NCBI GenBank assembly: GCA_008729055.1
Contig: SDUX01000007.1
Coordinates: 2,404,064 to 2,468,063 of the forward strand
From: Pyropia haitanensis
Taxonomy: Eukaryota; Rhodophyta; Bangiophyceae; Bangiales; Bangiaceae
DNA length: 64,000 nt
Direction of reading: 5' to 3'
Shown here: positions 30,170 to 40,944 of the stretch, in pieces
Layout: every line of letters starts with the position of its first letter
How positions within the stretch are numbered: the stretch's first letter is position 1
Translations under genes and position numbers: made by a program
Notes under the pieces: generated by a model
Told to the model about the DNA's origin: nothing
Database searches by the model: none
Seen by the model: only the letters and a program-made list of their open reading frames with translations

Positions 30170-33100
30170 TCACGCGCCCCCCCCCGACACCCACGCGTCC
30201 AGCGCGTAGCGGCCGAGCGCGGCGAGGCCGCTGAGGTCGGGCAGCACCCGCTCCACCCCGTCCGGCCCGAGGCGCGCCGCTCCCGCCGACGTGCCGGCCG
30301 CCGTCTGCAGGGCGGCAAGGAGCACCGACGCGGCCCGCCGCGACGCGGGCGGCACCCTACTGGGGGAAGGGGGGGGGGGGAGGATGGCCCCGTCGTCACG
30401 GGGCCGCGCCGCGCGCCCGTCGTCGCCACCCCCCAGAACCGCGAGACCACCACTGCCGCCGCCGCCGCCGATGTCGCCTCGTCCCTCCCACAGCTCCATC
30501 GCCGGTAAGCCGTTGCCATCGTCGCTGCCGTTGGCAAGGCCTGCCGCCGTCGTGCCGCCACCACCGTCACCATTGGGTGTGCCGACAGCGGCGGCGTCAC
30601 GCGGCGTGCAGTGTGCCCACGGCGCGCCGCCGTCGCCGCCAGCGCCTACACGGGGGGGGGCCCCCCCGATGGGCACGTCACGGCCCATGACCACCAGCGG
30701 GGGGGTCACAGGGTAGCCGCGCCCGCCGGCCAGGTGGCCGCCACCCTCCCATCCGTTGCTGCCGCGGGGGCCGACGGGCTCTCCACCGACGGCCCGCGGG
30801 GGGTCCATCGGGGAGCCCAGCCGGCCGGCGAACGGTGCCGGCGGTGGCGGCCGCGGGGGGGGCGGCGGCTGATGCTCTGGCGGCCGCGGGGGGGAGGGCG
30901 GCTGACACGGTGGTGGCGGCCGACTATGGCCGCCGTATCCGTTCGCCAGCACACCCCCACGGTCGGGTGCGCCGCGCGGTAACCGCGGCGGCGGTGACGG
31001 CGGCCGCCCCGGGCGCGCGGCTGCCTCCCCCCCGTCCCACGCTGGCCGAGGCTGCCCGCTGTGGCCGGGCGCAGCCGTCTCGCTCTCCGCCACCAAGCCG
31101 CTGCTGAAGCTTCGCTCCCGCTCTTGGCTGCGCCCCCGGCTGGGGCTCCGGCTCAGGCCTCCGCCCCGCGCGCGCTCCTCCCCGCTCCGTCCATGCCGCC
31201 CCTCCCGCCCAACGGTGCTGGGTGTAGCTGCCCGTTGCGACCTTCCCGGGGGGAGGTCGGAACCCGTCCGCGGCCGTGAAATATGGCGGCCGGCGCTGGC
31301 AGCCACAAGAGAAGACCGCGGCCGCTTGGCGGCGGGCACCCGGCTCAGCAACCCACCGCCACTGTCGTTACCGCCAAAGCACTCGCCACCGCTGGCGCCA
31401 CCGTCCGCGTCCCGGTCCGCAGCAGGGCCACGGCTCCGGTCCCGCTCTTGAGAATTAAGCAGCCCGCGCGATTGCCGCCACCCTTGATCGCCGTCGACGC
31501 GACGGTCGCCAAGTGAGTGTCGGTAGTCGTGTCGGCCTGCGTCGCGGACGAGACGGTCTTCGTCGGCAGTCTTGGTCAACGCAGGCAACTGCTCCCGCGC
31601 ACAATCATCGTCACGGCTGCGGCTCTTGTCTGCCGAGCTTGAGCGACCACGAACGTGTTCTCGGTCCCGCCCACTGTCATGCTTCCGCTCCCGCTCACTC
31701 AGACGGTCCCGCACACGGTCCCGGTCCCGCACATTGTCTGGGTCTCTCACGCGCTCCCGGTTGCGTCCAGGATCCCGCTCACGGTCATGGTCCATCTGAT
31801 CAACCGGACCGCTCACGTAGTCCCGCCCATGCTCCGACCCACGGGCGTGGTCCCGCCCATCGTCTCGCCGACCGACCCGCTCACGTTCATGGGCCAGAAC
31901 TCGGCTACGGTCCAACATGCGCCTCAGGTCCTGCTCGCGCGGCCGCTTCCGATCTGGTTCGCACAGACTCATCTCCTCTGGTCGCTCGCGCTGCTTTTCA
32001 CGCAGATTGCGCTCCCGCTTCACTTGCATGTCCTCCTCAAGCGCCTCCGCGACCACCCGCCGCGGCGGCACGCCCTGCCGTTCGTCCTGTACCGCCCCGA
32101 GCCGGTGAAGCTCGGTGCGCCGTTGCCGCTCACGTTCCGCAGGCCGCTCCCGTTCTCGCTCTGTAGGCTGCCCCCGCTCATGCTCGGCAGACCGCTCCCG
32201 CTCCCGCTCAGCAGGTCGCCCCCGCTCCCACTCGGCAAGCCACTCCCGCTTCCGCTCGCCGAGCCGCTCCCGCTCCCGCTTCCGCTCCCGCTCGCCATAT
32301 CGCTCCTGTTCCCGCTCCCGCTGGCTGAGCCGCTCCCGCTCCCGCTCCCGCTCGCTGAGCAGCTCCCGCTCCCGCTCCCACTTGCCTTGACGCTCCCGCT
32401 CCCACTCCCGCTCGCCCAGCCGCTCCCGCTCCCGCTCCCGCTCGCTGAAACGCTCCCGCTCCCACGCCTGCTCGCTGAGCCGCCTCCGCTCCCGCTCGAT
32501 GTGCCGCTCCCGCTCCCGCTTCCGCTCGGTAGACCGCTCCCGCTCGCGCTCGCCGTGCCGCTCCCGTTCGCCGTGCCGCTCCCGCTCGCCGTGCCGCTCC
32601 TGCTCCCGCTCAGCGAGCCGCTCCCGTTCCCGCTCCGCGCGCCGCTCCCGCTCGCGCTCGGCGTGTCGCTCCCGCTCGGGCTCGGCGTGCCGCTCCCGCT
32701 CCCGCTCGGCATGCCGCTCCCTCTCTCCCTCGCCGACCCGCTCTAGCGCCCCCTCGGCGTGCCGCTCGCGCTCCAGCTGGGTGCATCGCTCCCGGTCCAG
32801 CTCTGCCTTCTGCTTGCGTTTCAGAGAAAGAGCCTGATGCTGAGGCACATGGAGCGCTGCGTTTGGCTCTCGGGCGACCTCCACTCGTTCCAAATATGGT
32901 CCGTCCCACGTGCCCGGCTGCGGAGTCCCCCACGCTAGTCGCCCTTGACGGAGTGCCATGGCCACAACCACTACCTCGTCGCCCTTCGTGTAGAGCTGTG
33001 ACGGGTCAACGTGCATGTGGTCACCGCCGCGCATGTAGCCGACGTGCAGGAGGCCGTCAACGCCTGGCGGCACGTGCACAAAGACCCCATACGGCATGAC

Positions 33101-33244
33101 GTTGCCCACAAGTCCGCGGCAAGCCGCTCCCACAACAAGGTTGCCCACCAGCGGCTTCCCCACAGGGAGGGGCTTTGATTTGCCCAGGCCTTCCAGCGAT
33201 AACGTTCGGCAAGGGTGTGTCGGGGAGGGATGACGATCCGCCAT
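30170..33244 (-). CDS. S1 RNA-binding domain protein with a long Arg-Glu repeat region
   Basis: A 1024-residue protein from an ATG at 33244. Residues about 34-105 form an S1 OB-fold (VGNVMPYGVFVHVPPGVDGLLH with a later KGDEVVVVAMAL), which binds RNA. From about 145 to 420 the sequence is almost purely Arg-Glu dipeptides broken by Leu/Ala/His, forming a charged helical stalk. Then come RS/RD-rich stretches and a Pro/Gly-rich disordered tail. RE/RS domains beside RNA-binding domains are typical of spliceosome and nuclear-speckle proteins, so a role in pre-mRNA processing is likely but inferred. The repeat DNA is a minisatellite and could vary in length between strains. No intron is needed. Confidence 0.85.
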   Translation of the reverse strand: MADRHPSPTHPCRTLSLEGLGKSKPLPVGKPLVGNLVVGAACRGLVGNVMPYGVFVHVPPGVDGLLHVGYMRGGDHMHVDPSQLYTKGDEVVVVAMALRQGRLAWGTPQPGTWDGPYLERVEVAREPNAALHVPQHQALSLKRKQKAELDRERCTQLERERHAEGALERVGEGERERHAERERERHAEPERERHAERERERRAERERERLAEREQERHGERERHGERERHGERERERSTERKRERERHIERERRRLSEQAWERERFSERERERERLGEREWERERQGKWERERELLSERERERERLSQREREQERYGERERKRERERLGERKREWLAEWERGRPAERERERSAEHERGQPTERERERPAERERQRRTELHRLGAVQDERQGVPPRRVVAEALEEDMQVKRERNLREKQRERPEEMSLCEPDRKRPREQDLRRMLDRSRVLAHERERVGRRDDGRDHARGSEHGRDYVSGPVDQMDHDRERDPGRNRERVRDPDNVRDRDRVRDRLSERERKHDSGRDREHVRGRSSSADKSRSRDDDCAREQLPALTKTADEDRLVRDAGRHDYRHSLGDRRVDGDQGWRQSRGLLNSQERDRSRGPAADRDADGGASGGECFGGNDSGGGLLSRVPAAKRPRSSLVAASAGRHISRPRTGSDLPPGRSQRAATPSTVGREGRHGRSGEERARGGGLSRSPSRGRSQERERSFSSGLVAESETAAPGHSGQPRPAWDGGEAAARPGRPPSPPPRLPRGAPDRGGVLANGYGGHSRPPPPCQPPSPPRPPEHQPPPPPRPPPPAPFAGRLGSPMDPPRAVGGEPVGPRGSNGWEGGGHLAGGRGYPVTPPLVVMGRDVPIGGAPPRVGAGGDGGAPWAHCTPRDAAAVGTPNGDGGGGTTAAGLANGSDDGNGLPAMELWEGRGDIGGGGGSGGLAVLGGGDDGRAARPRDDGAILPPPPSPSRVPPASRRAASVLLAALQTAAGTSAGAARLGPDGVERVLPDLSGLAALGRYALDAWVSGGGA
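31900..32770 (-). repeat. Coding minisatellite (GAGCGGGAGCGG-type)
   Basis: The segment encoding the Arg-Glu stalk is built of degenerate 12- and 18-nt units. On the plus strand it is a long series of CGCTCCCGCT variants. Units differ by single codons (Leu, His, Ala inserts), as expected from repeated slippage and drift. Confidence 0.8.
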
Positions 33245-33883
33245 CGCAGTGGACGCACAAAGGTGGCGAAGGGCGGCAGGGGCGGAGTTTCCGCGCGCGC
33301 CGCCTCTCCCTCTACGTCAACCGCCACCACTGCAGGGACGGATGAAGGCAACCACGACAGAAAACGGTTGATGGGACGGCGGACAAGACAGGCGGCATCA
33401 TGACCGGTTCGTTGGAGACGCAGGCTGTCGTTTGGGCGCGAGGCCGCGGTTGCAAGCGTTGCGTCCGTCCCTTCTTGATCAATGAAAAACAGGAAAAATC
33501 GCCACGACCTGAATGATCTGTGTGTTCACGGGCCCGCTCAATCATTCGAGCAGACGATTGGCTGAGGCTGTTACTTCTTGCGCAAAACACTGTGGACAGA
33601 TTAGACCTATAATGAAACGCTGCAAAATTTTCGCGACGCAGTGGGCATCTGCTCTCCAAAACGTGGCTCCTCTTCAGTCATCACGGAGGCATGCCGGATG
33701 ACGACGGTAGCCAGACGTGGGGCCAGATGGTGTAGGTAGAGAGGGCGAGAGAAAAAGCCACCATGGCAACCAACCCCCCAGCAACGATGGGGAGGGGCCT
33801 ATGCATGGCGCATGAGAAGAAAGAGACATGACCTGGAGAAGAGAGGGCAAAACACAGGACGACTCTTCCGCCTCGCCTGGCGG
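33245..33883. other. Upstream region of the S1/RE gene
   Basis: A spacer with an ATTGGCTG at about 33556, which is CCAAT on the gene's strand about 310 bp before its ATG. It is less GC-rich than its neighbours. It also contains the 3' flank of the next minus-strand gene. No coding frame is supported. Confidence 0.35.
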
Positions 33884-35404
33884 TCAGTCTGCTGTTGGGG
33901 ATAGGTCCTTCTTGGACTTGCCCCCAAACAGTCTTGACCTCTTCCCTTGTGACGACGCCGGTGCGCCTTCTGGGACACCCGTCGTCAGCGACAGCGGGGA
34001 GAGGTACTCAAACTCGCCGTTGGTCGGTGACGTGGGCATGAAGACCGTCGACTTGGAGCGGGACCACCTCGACTTTTCGGGCGCCTTGGGCTTGCGCCCC
34101 GCCGCCACCGACGCCACGTCGGGCTTGCTCTTCCGAACCGACAGCGCCCGCGTCAGGGCTGACCCGACGGGCGCGGTGGGCGAGGCCACCTCAGATACGG
34201 GCGACAGGAGCTCCTCCACGGCGGCGCCAGCGCCGTCGGGCGACGCTGGGGTGCTCCCGGCAGCCGCCTCTCCCGCTTCCGACTTCGGGGACTTGAGCGC
34301 CCGCAGAGGCCCGAGCTTCCTTCTCGCCGCCTTGGCCGCGGCCGCCTCCGCGTCTTCCTTGATCTTGGCCAGCTGCAGCTCAATGACCGACGACAGGTTC
34401 TCCCGGTCCGCCGCGGCCCCGTTGGCCAGCTTCGACGCCTCGATGAGCTTGGCGCGCTCCGCCTTGGCCACCTCCACAAGCTCCTCCGACTCGATCACAA
34501 ACGCCTGGTGGCACCGCTCAAAGCGGGCGTAGAGCTCCGCGCCGCTGGTGCGGAGGCCGAGGATGGCCGCCCGGCTGGGCAACGCGCGTGACTTCCACCG
34601 CGCCCGCTCGTCGGGGGTCATGGAGCGGGTGGCCAGCGACAGGATGACGTCGCTGTGCTCCATCACCTTGGCCTCGGCCCAGTACTTCTTCTCTTGTGCG
34701 CGGATCTCCTTCTCCGAGAAGCGGGTCTGGAGGGCGGGCGGCAGCTCTTGGTCCTTGAGCGCAACAAACGACAGGACGGCAGTGGCCAGCTCCTCCGTCA
34801 CGGGTGCGAGGGACGGGAAGACCTGTGCGACGGGGCGGCCACAAAACTCGTCCTCCAGGTCATTGAACTTGGAAAAGGCGGCGGTGATAGTGCCCTTGGC
34901 GAGCGTCCGCTTCGCCTCGCACAGGGCGCCCTTCAGCTTGTCCCCCTCGCCCGACCACACCCGGTCGTACCGGGACAGGTGGTCGTTGCGCTCGATAAAC
35001 GCAAAGAGCAAGTCCTCCTCCATCTCAAACAGGTCCACGCACAGGATCTCAAACTCCTCAAACCAGGCAAAGAGAAGATCCATGTCCGACGGCCCCAGGT
35101 GCAGCTTGCGCGCCTCGCACGACTGGAGGATACGGTACAGGTCGCGCACCTCCAGCCGCACCGAGTTGTTGACCATCGCGACAAAGTCGCCAATCACGCC
35201 CTTGGTCGCGTTGAGCTGGATGTCGGGCATCCGGAACATGCCGCCGCCGCCGCCGCCACTCACCGACGACTTGCCGCTGCCCGCAATGCCGCCGCGGCCG
35301 CCCGCGGCGGGGTGGGCGCGGCTCGGTCCGCCGCCGGGCTCCTCGGCCTGCTGGAAAAAGGCAAACGCGCCCTTGGTCGTCGGCGCCTGCCGATCGTCCT
35401 CCAT
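33884..35404 (-). CDS. Four-helix, hemerythrin-like protein without the metal-binding histidines
   Basis: A 506-residue protein starting at the ATG at 35404 (MEDDRQAPTTKGAFAFFQ). After a Gly/Ser-rich lead, residues about 60-150 form amphipathic helices. The stretch LFAWFEEFEILCVDLFEMEEDLLFAFIE (given here as two parts: LFAWFEEFEILC and VDLFEMEEDLLFAFIE) follows the helix pattern of hemerythrin/HHE domains. The HH..EE iron ligands are mostly replaced. A long helical region (about 190-350) follows, then a Ser/Lys/Pro-rich tail with possible phosphorylation sites (KSPKS, TPASPDG). No membrane segment or signal is seen. The relation to hemerythrin is tentative; the gene call itself is firm. Confidence 0.75.
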   Translation of the reverse strand: MEDDRQAPTTKGAFAFFQQAEEPGGGPSRAHPAAGGRGGIAGSGKSSVSGGGGGGMFRMPDIQLNATKGVIGDFVAMVNNSVRLEVRDLYRILQSCEARKLHLGPSDMDLLFAWFEEFEILCVDLFEMEEDLLFAFIERNDHLSRYDRVWSGEGDKLKGALCEAKRTLAKGTITAAFSKFNDLEDEFCGRPVAQVFPSLAPVTEELATAVLSFVALKDQELPPALQTRFSEKEIRAQEKKYWAEAKVMEHSDVILSLATRSMTPDERARWKSRALPSRAAILGLRTSGAELYARFERCHQAFVIESEELVEVAKAERAKLIEASKLANGAAADRENLSSVIELQLAKIKEDAEAAAAKAARRKLGPLRALKSPKSEAGEAAAGSTPASPDGAGAAVEELLSPVSEVASPTAPVGSALTRALSVRKSKPDVASVAAGRKPKAPEKSRWSRSKSTVFMPTSPTNGEFEYLSPLSLTTGVPEGAPASSQGKRSRLFGGKSKKDLSPTAD

Positions 35405-37297
35405 GGCCGGCGGCCACCCCCAGCGGGGCGGCGCACACGACGCAGAGGGGAGGCAGGCGGCGCGTTCCGGATGGCCGTCGAGGAGGGGTGCCGTGGGGTG
35501 CCGCGCGCGGGGGGGGGGGGGAGTGGAAGGGGGGGACGGAGGGGGCGGAGGGGGGGGGTCCCCTCGGCACCACCGCCCCGCGGCAGATGGCAGCGGCGGG
35601 GCGGCGGGGTGGGCGTGCCCGCGCCACGGAAGGTCAGGAAGCACGGCTGCCACAGGCGAAAGCCAAGCCTGGGGGGGGTGTGGTGGCGTGACACGAGCAC
35701 GGCTCTGGCTCCCCCCCCCCCCTGACCTTCCGTCCACCGTCCGCACCCCTGGCCGGCAGTCACACCCAGCCCCGCGGCGTCTGCGCGGTGCCAAACGCCG
35801 GAAACCTGCCCGAGGGGGCGACAGAGGAGGGCGGAACAGCAGTGACTGGTACCGCGCCGCCCAACAGACGCCCGCCGAGAAGGAAGAAGGAGGAAAGGCA
35901 AGGCAGCAGGTAAAGCGGGGGCGGGGGGGGGGGAAAGGGGGAGGGAGAGGAGGGGGAGCAGAGGTGCTTCCATACACCAACAGCGCCCCCCGTCCCCCCC
36001 CCTCCCCCCTTACCCCCCCCCCAACCCTGTCCCAGCTAGCCGCACCGCCCCGCGGCGGCGCCAGCGCGGGGGCGGGCGGAACCGGGCACGCCAGCGGCCG
36101 CCCTCATGGCGCAAATGCACAGGGCCAGCGTCGTCTGTCCCGCCGGGGCCCGCCTCTCCCCCGTACCTCTCTCCAAAGGGGACCACCAGGACGCGCCGAC
36201 TTGATTTTTCATCCAGGGCAGGGGCAGCAGGGGGGGGGTGGGTAGGTGGGTGGGTGCAGATGGTGTTGGGGAGGGCGGGGGCAAGCGGAGAGGGCTTCGC
36301 CGTGGTGGGCGGGTGTGCGGGGGTCCTTGCCGCACCAAATCCTACGGAGAGAAGAAATACCACTTACAAGTAGGGCACGTGGCGGCGAGGAGCATGCAAC
36401 TCTGCATGGCGGTTGCCCGCGCCCCACCAGATCGGCAGATGCTGCCCCCTCCGTTCAATCCCACCGTTGGTTGCCCCGCCGCCGCCGCCCCGGCGTGACG
36501 GGCGGATCTGTTCGCGTCCCGCCACCCCCTCCCACAACACCCATTGGCCAGCCGCCCCAGCTCGGGACCCCAAAGTTTGTGCCGGCGCAGCGGCATCCGC
36601 TGCGCACCGCGGAGCGCACCCGCAACGCCCGCAATCGCCCACGCGTCGCGGCGAGAGTCCCGGCCGACGACGTCCGTCGCTGGCTGCGCCCGCTTTTGGC
36701 CGCGGGCCACGCGGCGTCCTGCTTCCGCGCGGCTGGCCCCGACGCCGCGGTGCGCCGCCTCCCACCTCGTCGCCGCCGCCGCAGTCCTCGGTGCTTCCGC
36801 CATCGTGCGGTCGGCGCCTGCCAACGGGTGCCGTGCGTCCGTCCCGTTGCACGTCGCTACCGACATTCGCCGCGCTGGCGCCGCGCTGGCGGCGACGCGT
36901 CCGCTGACTGACGTCTGAGGGCCACCTTCCCGCCTCCCTCCTCCTCCCTTTGCCCCGTCCTCCCCCTCCCTTCCCCCCGCACCGTGGTTCCTCTTTCATC
37001 GCACGACGTTTCCATCTCTGTCGACTCTTGAGACGGACGCCGCCCTCAGCGGCTATCCTCTCTCCCCCCTTCCCTCTCGCCCCTTCCCCCACCCCCCTCC
37101 TTTCTTCCCCCATTCCCCCTCCGTCCGCCTCTTCCTTGTCCCCTGCCCCTCCCCCCTCCCCCTCGTCGTGCACACACCTCTTCCCGATAACCGCTCTTTG
37201 TCGCAACTCGCGGCACCACGCCCCCCCCCCCCTTCCCTCCCCACACCTCTCGCGCGTCCCCGACCTTCCCCTGCCGCGGTGAGTTGACGGCAGCGGC
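35405..37297. other. Divergent intergenic region
   Basis: It separates the minus-strand gene starting at 35404 from the plus-strand gene starting at 37298. The half next to the plus-strand gene (36920-37270) is a long C/T tract, as seen in algal 5' leaders. Frames at 36246-36918 contain a short basic stretch (RTAERTRNARNRPRVAARV) but no complete protein. Confidence 0.35.
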
Positions 37298-39137
37298 ATG
37301 GCGTTCCCCCCGTGGCGCGGCGGCAGCGGCAGCAGCGGCGGCGCGTTTGTGGCGCCTGCCGCCGACGGCGGCTGCCTGCGGCTGGGCGCCTCGGCGGCGG
37401 CGTGGGTGGGCGGGCGCGCCGCCGCCGCCGGCGACCGCGGCGGCGGCCGGCGGCCACGGCCCGCGGGCGCGGCGGCGGCCGCCGCCGCGTCGCGGCGGCG
37501 GCCGCGCGTCGGCCGGCCGCCCGGGGGTGGGGGTGGCGGTTGGGGTGGGGGGGCGGCGGCGCGGGGGCGGCGCGCCGGGCGACCACCCCGCGAGCTGCCG
37601 CCGCGGGGCCCGCCGACGGGTCGGCCGGCGTGCCGCGGCCGCCGTCGACGGGCCCGCCGGCCGCGGCGGGGGCGGTGGTGGGCGCGCCGTCGGCGGCGGC
37701 GGCGGCAACGGCGGCGGCGGGGGGCGGCGGCGGGGACGGCGTCGAGTCGCTGCTGGCCAAGATCCCGCTCAAGCGGGTGGCGATATGGGCGGCGTTTTTT
37801 GGCGCCCTCGTCGTCCTCCGATCCTTCCTCTCTGTCATCCTCATGGCGTTCATCTTTGGCTACATTGGCCAGACGGTCGTGCGGTGGGCGACGCGCGTGT
37901 CGGCGGGGCGGCTGCCGCGGCGGTCCGTCGTGGCCGCCTACTACGCGCTGATCGTGTCGCTCATTGGCGCGTTTAGCATCATGACCGTGCCGACGGTCAT
38001 CCGCGAGTCCCAGTACTTTATCCGTACCATGCAGTCGGAGAACCCGTACGTCTTTGTCGCCGACGGCATCCGGCGGATGCTTGGCGACGAGCTGGCGGGG
38101 AAGCTCGAGTCGGCCGTCATCATCATGCTCAACCCGCCGCAGCTGGACGAGACCGCCGCGCCGGCGGGGCGGCTGGCGGTGGGGGGGGGGGCGCCGCCGG
38201 TGGCGCCGCGGCGGGTGGCCCCAGCGGCACGGCCGGCGCGGCGGCGGCGGTGGCGGGCGCGCTCGACCCGCCGTCGTCCACCTTTTACTCGACGTCGGCC
38301 AAGGAGCGGGAGGCGCGACGGCTCCTGCGCACCGTGCCGGTGCCCGTCGAGCCGCCCGTTGTGGACGCGTCGGCGTGGACAGAGGCGCGGTCGCGGCGGC
38401 TGGGCATCCTCCTTCAGCTCTCCATCCGGGGGTACGTGACCAAGGGCGCGACGCTGCTGACGCGGCTGGTGGGCCAGTCGACCAAGACCGCCTTCAAGGG
38501 CATCGTCGCCATCCTCTTCTCCGCCGTCTTTTTGTGGGATCTGCCCCGCATCGCGGCGGGGGTGCGGTCCCTCCGGCGGTCCCGCGCGCGGAGCGTGTAC
38601 CTGGAGCTGGCACCCCGGCTGGGCGACTTTGCCGACGTCCTCGGCAAGTCGTTTGAGGCCCAGACGATGATTGCGCTCGTGAACACGTCGCTGACCTCCC
38701 TCGGCCTGGTGTTGCTGGGCATCCCGGGCGTCGGCTTCCTGTCGCTGGTCACCCTGCTCTGCTCCTTTATCCCCGTGGCGGGCGTGTTTGTGTCCACCTT
38801 CCCCATGCTGGTGCTGGCGTTGTCGGACTGTGGGCTGGCCAAGAGCGGGGGGGTGCTGCTGATGGTGGCGGGCGTGCACGTTGTCGAGGCGTACGTGCTC
38901 AACCCCCAAATCTACTCGGCGCACCTGCACCTCCACCCGATCCTGGTGCTGGTCGTCTTGTACGTGGCGGAGCACATGTATGGCGTGCCGGGACTGCTGC
39001 TTGCCGTGCCCGTGACGGTGTTCTTGTTGCGGCAGCTAGCGGTGCCGGGTTCTATGCCCGCCGAGCGGATGCCCGCTGGGGAGGCGGCCGCCACGGTGGG
39101 CGACGTGCAGGACGTGGAGGCAAAGGAGGTGCTCTAG
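37298..39137 (+). CDS. AI-2E/PerM (UPF0118) family membrane protein, possibly plastid
   Basis: A multi-pass membrane protein of the AI-2E transporter superfamily, a family known from bacteria and also in plastid-bearing eukaryotes. The start MAFPPWRGGSGSSGGAF resembles a plastid leader. The frame breaks twice in G runs, near 37547-37553 and at 38181-38191 (11 G). Beyond them the frames continue one protein. Eight-helix features follow: VLRSFLSVILMAFIFGYIG early, then a soluble loop. The C-terminal half carries GIVAILFSAVFLWDLPR and LGIPGVGFLSLVTLLCS. It ends with the family signature HPILVLVVLYVAEHMYGVPG and LLLAVPVTVFLLRQL. The substrate is unknown; the homologues are exporters or permeases. 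Confidence 0.8.
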
Positions 39138-39587
39138 CCTTGTGGCACGGGCGTTCCCTTTCCACTCTTTTTGCCCCCGTGTCGCTCGTCGGCTCTGTTA
39201 CGTTCTCCTCCCATTGTCCTCCCCTCTCTCACCTTCTCATCTTTCCCGCCATCCGTCCTCCCCCCCCCTCCCTCCCTATCCAGTCACCTCCATTTTTTTC
39301 TTCCCTTCCATTGCTTTTCTGTTTCTCAACCGCATGCCTATGCGTGAAGCTTGTGGCGCTGCGGGCGTCCGTGTTCCCCTCCACGTTGGGGTGCCGCGCA
39401 CGGCGGCGCATCGCCGCCGCCACCGCCGCGGCCGCTGCCACCGCCACCACCACCGCGACCGCCAACGCCACCGGTACCGCCGCCGCCGCCACCCGACCGC
39501 CAGCACCACGCGTCGCCACGCCGGCGTGACGCCCCCGCGGCCGTCGCGCCGCGGTGCAGCCGCTGCCGGCGGAGCCGCCGGGACGCC
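39138..39587. other. Convergent 3' region
   Basis: Lies between the stops of two convergent genes. The first 200 bp is C/T-rich with T runs (39293-39300) suited to 3' UTR and polyadenylation signals. No coding frame is supported. Confidence 0.35.
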
Positions 39588-40205
39588 CTAGACGGAACCC
39601 CGGGCGCGGTCACCCGCGGCGCCCGTCCCCCCCCCCTCGCCCATCCAGCCCCCCGCCCCGACGCGCGGTCGGTGGTCTACCCGTCCCCCCACCCCCCCCC
39701 CCCACCCCCCCCCCACCTCTGCCGCCGGCGCACCCCCTCCCTCCGTCCCGCACGCGTCGCCCCCCCCTCCCCCCCCCCCCCCCCCCTCCAGTGCGGCCAG
39801 CCGCGCCACCGCCGCCGCGTTGGCCGCCCGCAGCCGCCCATTCTCCGCCACCAGCGCCCCGTTGGCCGCGACGAGCGCCGCGACGCGCGCCTTGGCCGCC
39901 ACCCGCGCGGCGAGCGCCACCTCCCGGTTGCGGAGGACGCGGCGGGCGGCCTTGGCCGCCGCGCTCTCGGCGGCGGGGGCGGGCGGCGGCGCGGCGGCGC
40001 CACTGGGGGGGGGGGGGGGGGGGGCGTGTGCCGACCGCCTGCGGCGATGGGCGCGGCGGCTGTGGAGGCAGGCGCCGCCGCCGCCGAGGCGAGCGCGAGG
40101 GGGGGGGGCGCCGTCCCGGCGGCCGCGCCGGCCGCCGGCAGCGGCGGCGACGCGCGCCACGCGGCGGCGGCGGCGGCCGCCCACGGCAGCGACGCGGCGG
40201 GCGGC

Positions 40206-40246
<41 letters not shown>

Positions 40247-40560
40247 CGGGAGCCGCCCCGCCACGGCCGCCGCCGCCGCTCTGCCCGCCGCGCCGCCGCG
40301 CGGCGGTGCGGCGCGCGCTGGCCGGCAGCCGGCGGCGGCGCCCAGTCCCGCCGCCGCGGCGGCGGTCCCGCCCCCGCGGCCCCGGCCGCCGCCCGCGTGG
40401 TGGCCCGCCGCCTTTACCCGCCGCAGCCACCCGCGGAGCGCCCGCCGGGCGGCGGGCGTCAGCGCCTCGCGGTCGGCCGCCGCCGCCGCCGCGGCCGCCG
40501 CCGCCGTCGACGCGGCCGCCGTTGTTGCCACGGCGGCCGCGGCGGTGCCGCCGCTGGCAC

Positions 40561-40606
<46 letters not shown>

Positions 40607-40913
40607 GACGTGCCACGGTGGGAGGGACGCCGGCGGGGGGGGTGGCCGACTCGCGCTGGGCGCGGCGGTGGCGGTAGCTGCCGCCGGCGGCCGCGGCCGG
40701 ATGGCGGCGGCGGGTCGGCTGGCGGTCGCAGCCGGCTGCGCCGCCGCTGGTAGCACCGTCGCCGCCCACACGGGCGCGCCGCCGCCGCCGCCGCCGCCAC
40801 CGTTGCCGCCGCCGCCGCCGCCGCCTCCGCCGCCGTTGCCGCCGGGGACAGGGGCGGGGGTGACCGGGGAGGACGCCACCGGCGCGTCGTCCGCATCGGC
40901 GCCGGCGGGCGCC

Positions 40914-40944
<31 letters not shown>

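Noticed and set aside
31900..32770. Regular repeats resembling a CRISPR array
   Set aside because: The units are contiguous, degenerate, in frame with a protein and have no spacers; it is a coding minisatellite.
36246..36918. Basic stretch resembling plastid ribosomal protein bS20
   Set aside because: The similarity is limited to about 20 basic residues, the frame has no start, and the downstream half does not match.
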